Of a stretch of 64,000 nucleotides of DNA, positions 63,277 to 64,000 are shown piece by piece (position 1 is the stretch's first letter; every line of letters begins with the position of its first letter). The DNA lies in the NCBI GenBank assembly GCA_030263805.2, contig CP136010.1:1813001-1877000 (forward strand). Reading direction: 5' to 3'. The notes below the pieces were generated by a model, which saw only the letters and a list, made by a program, of their open reading frames with translations, was not told the origin of the DNA and searched no databases. Made by a program: the position numbers and the translations under genes. Source of the DNA: Pseudomonas sp. FeN3W. GTDB taxonomy: Bacteria > Pseudomonadota > Gammaproteobacteria > Pseudomonadales > Pseudomonadaceae.

Positions 63277-64000
63277 ATGCTGGAAAAGCTATTTCAACTC
63301 AAGGCGCACAACACCACGCTGCGCACCGAGGTCCTGGCCGGTATCACTACCTTCCTGACGATGGCCTACATCCTCTTCGTCAACCCGAGCATCCTCGCCG
63401 AAACCGGCATGGATCACGGCGCGGTGTTCGTTGCCACCTGCCTGGCCGCGGCCATCGGCTCGGCGATCATGGGCCTGGTTGCCAACTACCCGATCGCGCT
63501 GGCGCCGGGCATGGGCCTGAACGCCTTCTTCACCTACACCGTCGTGCTGACCATGGGTTACACCTGGCAGACCGCGCTGGGTGCGGTGTTCCTCTCCGGC
63601 GTGATCTTCTTCGGCCTGTCGATCTTCAAGATTCGCGAGTGGATCATCCACAGCATTCCGCTGGCCCTGCGTGCCGGCATCGCCGCGGGTATCGGCCTGT
63701 TCCTGGCGATCATCGCGCTGAAGAACGCCGGCATCGTCGTCGATAACCCGGCCACTCTGGTCGGCCTGGGCGACCTCAGCGCTGGCGGCCCGCTGCTGGC
63801 CTGCCTGGGCTTTTTCCTGATCGCCGCGCTGGCCTATCGCCAGGTCACCGGCGCGGTGATGATCGGCATTCTGGTGGTCACCGGGCTGTCGATCCTGCTC
63901 GGTCTGTCGCAGCTCAACGGTGTGGTGTCGATGCCGCCGTCTCTGGCGCCGACCCTTATGCAGCTGGACATCATGGGCGCGCTGGATATCGGCCTGATCA
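63277..64000 (+). CDS. NCS2 family (AzgA-type) purine permease, N-terminal part
   Basis: The frame is open from ATG 63277 to the window edge (241 codons). MLEKLFQLKAHNTTLRTEVL and GITTFLTMAYILFVNPSILAETGM, then NYPIALAPGMGLNAFFTYTVV, belong to the AzgA branch of nucleobase:cation symporter 2, which carries adenine, guanine or hypoxanthine. AGAGGA precedes the ATG by six bases. Its position near a xanthine-dehydrogenase-type locus may be coincidental. The remaining half lies beyond the window. Confidence 0.9.
   Translation, partial: MLEKLFQLKAHNTTLRTEVLAGITTFLTMAYILFVNPSILAETGMDHGAVFVATCLAAAIGSAIMGLVANYPIALAPGMGLNAFFTYTVVLTMGYTWQTALGAVFLSGVIFFGLSIFKIREWIIHSIPLALRAGIAAGIGLFLAIIALKNAGIVVDNPATLVGLGDLSAGGPLLACLGFFLIAALAYRQVTGAVMIGILVVTGLSILLGLSQLNGVVSMPPSLAPTLMQLDIMGALDIGLI

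Overview
The window looks like a chromosomal segment of a Pseudomonas of the stutzeri type (Stutzerimonas). The evidence is high-GC coding DNA, tightly packed genes, and gene order that largely follows Pseudomonas aeruginosa as I recall it: thiO-fimT-fimU-pilVWXY1-pilE-ispH-fkpB-lspA-ileS-ribF-murJ-rpsT-creA-proB-obgE-rpmA-rplU-ispB, with an orphan small gene and fklB beyond. Genus-level assignment is inference from content and order. No rRNA, tRNA, CRISPR array, transposase or phage gene was seen.

Layout. 1-6.6 kb: end of a DUF4136 lipoprotein gene, small membrane proteins, a SdiA-regulated-type protein, a MATE exporter, arginine decarboxylase speA and a bacterial SUI1 factor. 6.7-15.4 kb: thiO, then the type IV pilus minor pilin and tip adhesin operon (fimT, fimU-pilVWXY1-pilE, with no pilY2), which is visibly less GC-rich than its flanks. 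15.4-23 kb: minus-strand housekeeping cluster ispH-fkpB-lspA-ileS-ribF and murJ. 23-28.5 kb: rpsT, creA, proB, obgE, rpmA-rplU, and divergent ispB, with well-formed sigma70 promoters between rplU and ispB. 28.6-35.4 kb: a Fur-box gene of unknown function, fklB, a photolyase operon (DUF6482, iron-sulfur photolyase, DUF2256) fronted by a long inverted repeat, a UPF0114 protein, and a Lon-like protease. 35.6-40.6 kb: ANR-box cytochrome c peroxidase, mscL, a DUF465 protein, copD-like, radA and a MapZ-type PilZ protein. 40.7-49.5 kb: glyA, ettA, the complete siaABCD c-di-GMP operon, and gdhA. 49.5-56.5 kb: palindromic repeats, ferredoxin-NADP reductase, rlmG, a MerR regulator and its probable target gene separated by a MITE-like palindrome, two tandem beta-lactamase-fold hydrolases, and an acyltransferase. 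56.5-64 kb: a repeat-rich intergenic stretch, a PaoABC-like molybdenum hydroxylase with its MocA-type and XdhC-type maturation genes, a DJ-1 protein, and the start of an NCS2 purine-type permease.

Functional links. Two c-di-GMP modules are present: siaABCD (partner-switch control of a diguanylate cyclase) and the MapZ-type receptor. Surface attachment is further represented by the minor pilins and PilY1. FimT carries the GRxR motif associated with DNA uptake. Candidate regulators visible from sites are Fur, ANR, AlgR, a MerR-family protein, and possibly a light-responsive factor at the photolyase operon. I found no locus that is clearly a wholly new system. The best leads are the Fur-boxed orphan gene, the photolyase operon inverted repeat, the MITE-like insertion in a MerR-controlled leader, and the tandem serine hydrolases lacking a class A general base motif.
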